From: Litomosoides sigmodontis
Taxonomy: Eukaryota > Nematoda > Chromadorea > Rhabditida > Onchocercidae
Assembly (NCBI GenBank): GCA_963070105.1
Contig: OY718804.1
Span: 2,644,817 to 2,708,816, forward strand
Length of the DNA: 64,000 nucleotides
Direction of reading: 5' to 3'
The notes under the pieces are model-generated. The model saw only the letters and a list, made by a program, of their open reading frames with translations. It had not been told where the DNA came from and made no database searches. Below, one piece after another: positions 61,823 to 64,000 of this stretch. The translations under genes were made by a program, and so were the position numbers. Positions within the stretch are counted from its first letter, which is position 1. Every line of letters starts with the position of its first letter.

Positions 61823-64000
61823 CACCTAAACATCTAAATGTGATAAAATTTAAATACTTCAATTTAATTACACATTGCTCGCCATGCATTATTAGGTAAC
61901 TGGTAGCATTTCCATAACAATGAAAAAGATAAAGTAAAACGAAATAGAACTATTGCAACTTCTACTTTTATTTACCTTTTTGAATATAGACTTTTCATGC
62001 AGATCGTTTCACATAACTTATGATAAACAATTTAATTTTTTGTAAAATTTAAAGAAAATACTTCTTTTTAAAACCAATTCTTACCTTCACAATACTTTAG
62101 CAAACAAAATTACAACACTGTCGTAGTTTAATACCACAATGTCGTGAAGAGAACTGTTCCAGTAATAAATATACTTTCACAAAGCTGAAACAAACTACAG
62201 ACCTGAAATGTTGCATGTAGTAGCAGATGTAATATGATGCTTTCACTAGTAATATCGTACTTGCGCAGCGCGACCCGTCTAATTTCAAAATAAAAAAAAA
62301 AGCACTGAAAGTAAGTAACCCTAATTCGCTTATTTTAGTGCGATTTAATTTCCCGATAAATATAATTGTTAACTGTATAATTACAGTTAACAATTCTCTG
62401 TACAAATTCTTCATCCTAATTATTAGTCAACAAGCAATACTCAGGCACTCATATTGTCGTCTAATTTATAGGAAAAAAAATTATGCTACGAAAAAATTTC
62501 TCATGCTCATAGTAAACTGAGAATTTACTCTGCGAAAAATATTTGACGAAAAATCGCAAAAATTATTCAATCATTTCTTTCTTCCTTTTATGAGTAATAT
62601 TTTATTGGGCAAATAAGTAATCATCGAAACAAATAAATACCAATTATTGATTACATACCAATTACTATTAGTTTCAAGAAGACAGACGTAAGGAAAAAAG
62701 TTTCAGTACATTGAAAAGGGAAGCGATGAATTGCAACTGATCAATTTATATACAGTGTCACCTCCTCCTTTCATATGATGACTTTTTACAAAATGAAATT
62801 TCAAATTTTGGACTCACAGTTTCACACAAATCACAATATTCAAACAGTATACAATACCTGCCAACATGACAAAGTTTGAGAAAAAAAATTAGTAATTATT
62901 ATTCCTCATAAATGAAATCAAAAATTCGACAAATTTTGACTCATATACTTTCGTTTACACATGAATTGATCAATTATCATTTCGAAATTTTGATACTCTC
63001 TACTCAGTCGTATTTATTATGCATCGTCCTCTCCTCGCCAAGCTAACTCCCAATACATTCACGAAAAAAGATACAAAACGAATATAGATGACAGGTAACA
63101 TTTCTAAGCGATGAAAAAGCACATTCACAAGAAATTTTAAAAAATACGGAAAGAGAGAATAAGAAATTTTTCTTATAGTTATGCAAAATGAGAATATGTT
63201 GCAGTGGATGCATATGAGAAAATACGACAGATATGCATTCTGAATTATCAACAAATTTTTAAAATCTTTTTTTTTTCAAATTAAAATATTAAATTCATAA
63301 AGTTAGGAAAATGTCCCTTTCTCTACATTCTTTTCTAAAGTTATTCACAAATTAGATTAAAATATTAAGAAAAAACATCAGTTACTCAGCCATACTTTGT
63401 TTTGTTACTTTCTTCTCAATTTTTTCGTTTCATGTACGAAAACTGCAGGACATGGAACTCATAATAAGGCTGCTTGAAAATTAAATTCTACGAATGAAAT
63501 TTTCAAGTTTAAATACAGCTGCTTTGATATAAAGCAACAAAAGCACATATCATTAGATAAACAAAAGAAAAGAATCGTACAATGTTTAATATTGAATCTC
63601 ATATTTCGTATTCATAAAAGCGTAGAGTGCTACATGAAATTAGAACTATAAATTCAAATTTTCAGTAAAAAAACACAGAAGATAATCCACAAATACAATT
63701 GTAAATAGCATTTGGAAAACTTTTTAGCAAACTTTTGTGCTAAAAAAGCACCATAATGACTGCCGCAATGATAAATCAAACATTTCAAAATTAGACGCTC
63801 AAAATATATTTAAATTATTGTGACATCATACTCGGCGGTGGTGTGTACTTTGAGCGTTCCCTAAAACATAATCCATCACTTTCAATCTGTTTTACTTTTT
63901 TGCTAATTTCAACCTACCCAATTAAAAAAAAAAAAAAAGGAAAAAATTCTTTTTTCCATCCATCAACACTCTGATTCTCCTTATAAACATTTATACAACA
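61823..64000. other. Upstream of dpm-3; nothing recognised
   Basis: 2.2 kb with no supportable exon. Open frames on the minus strand at 62097-62414 and 63000-63254 lack splice context, family motifs and coding-like composition. Confidence 0.45.

Noticed and set aside
62097..62414. Minus open frame of 105 codons upstream of dpm-3
   Set aside because: Hydrophobic, AT-driven composition, no recognised motif, no matching splice sites to dpm-3.

Overview
The window looks like nuclear DNA of a parasitic-type nematode, most likely a clade III / filarial-like worm. It is very AT-rich, its genes are split by short GT-AG introns with TTTTCAG- or TTTTAG-like acceptors, and several start codons lie a few bases after an acceptor-like site, as expected for spliced-leader trans-splicing. 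The protein families include a nematode cuticle collagen and a CUT-6-type cuticlin. I cannot name the species. All gene models were joined by hand from reading frame, splice phase and family resemblance; phase is consistent at every junction in each model.

Layout. 2.0-3.1 kb (+): 3' part of a tail-anchored membrane protein. 4.3-5.7 kb (-): a small secreted protein whose core resembles the bacterial tlde1/DUF2778 L,D-transpeptidase-like domain, with serine at the expected catalytic cysteine position. 8.1-9.9 kb (-): TAF12. 11.1-16.9 kb (-): TTC27. 17.6-19.6 kb (+): TATA-binding protein, head-to-head with TTC27. 20.5-21.8 kb (-): mitochondrial ribosomal protein uL4m. 22.4-25.5 kb (-): NOC4. 25.9-28.0 kb (+): WDR55, head-to-head with NOC4. 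28.7-29.6 kb (+): ZNHIT2-like HIT zinc finger. 30.3-31.5 kb (+): bL21m. 32.5-34.7 kb (+): a long cuticle collagen. 35.1-38.3 kb (-): a secreted protein with three PAN/Apple domains. 40.8-43.7 kb (-): a MATH-BTB (SPOP/BATH type) protein. 43.7-53.5 kb: a gene-poor stretch with minisatellites and a perfect (TTA)n array of about 2.1 kb. 53.5-59.9 kb (+): a vWA-ZP cuticlin (CUT-6 type). 61.5-61.8 kb (-): DPM3.

The left and centre form a housekeeping block: two TFIID subunits (TBP, TAF12), ribosome-biogenesis factors (NOC4, WDR55), two mitoribosome large-subunit proteins and two chaperone/assembly factors (TTC27, ZNHIT2). The right half carries cuticle and extracellular-matrix genes (collagen, PAN protein, cuticlin). 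The most unusual items are the DUF2778-like secreted protein, the giant TTA array next to the cuticlin promoter, the Ser/Asn/Gly-rich insert in the collagen, the 33-bp codon-periodic repeat at 46.3 kb and the probable GC-AG intron in TBP.
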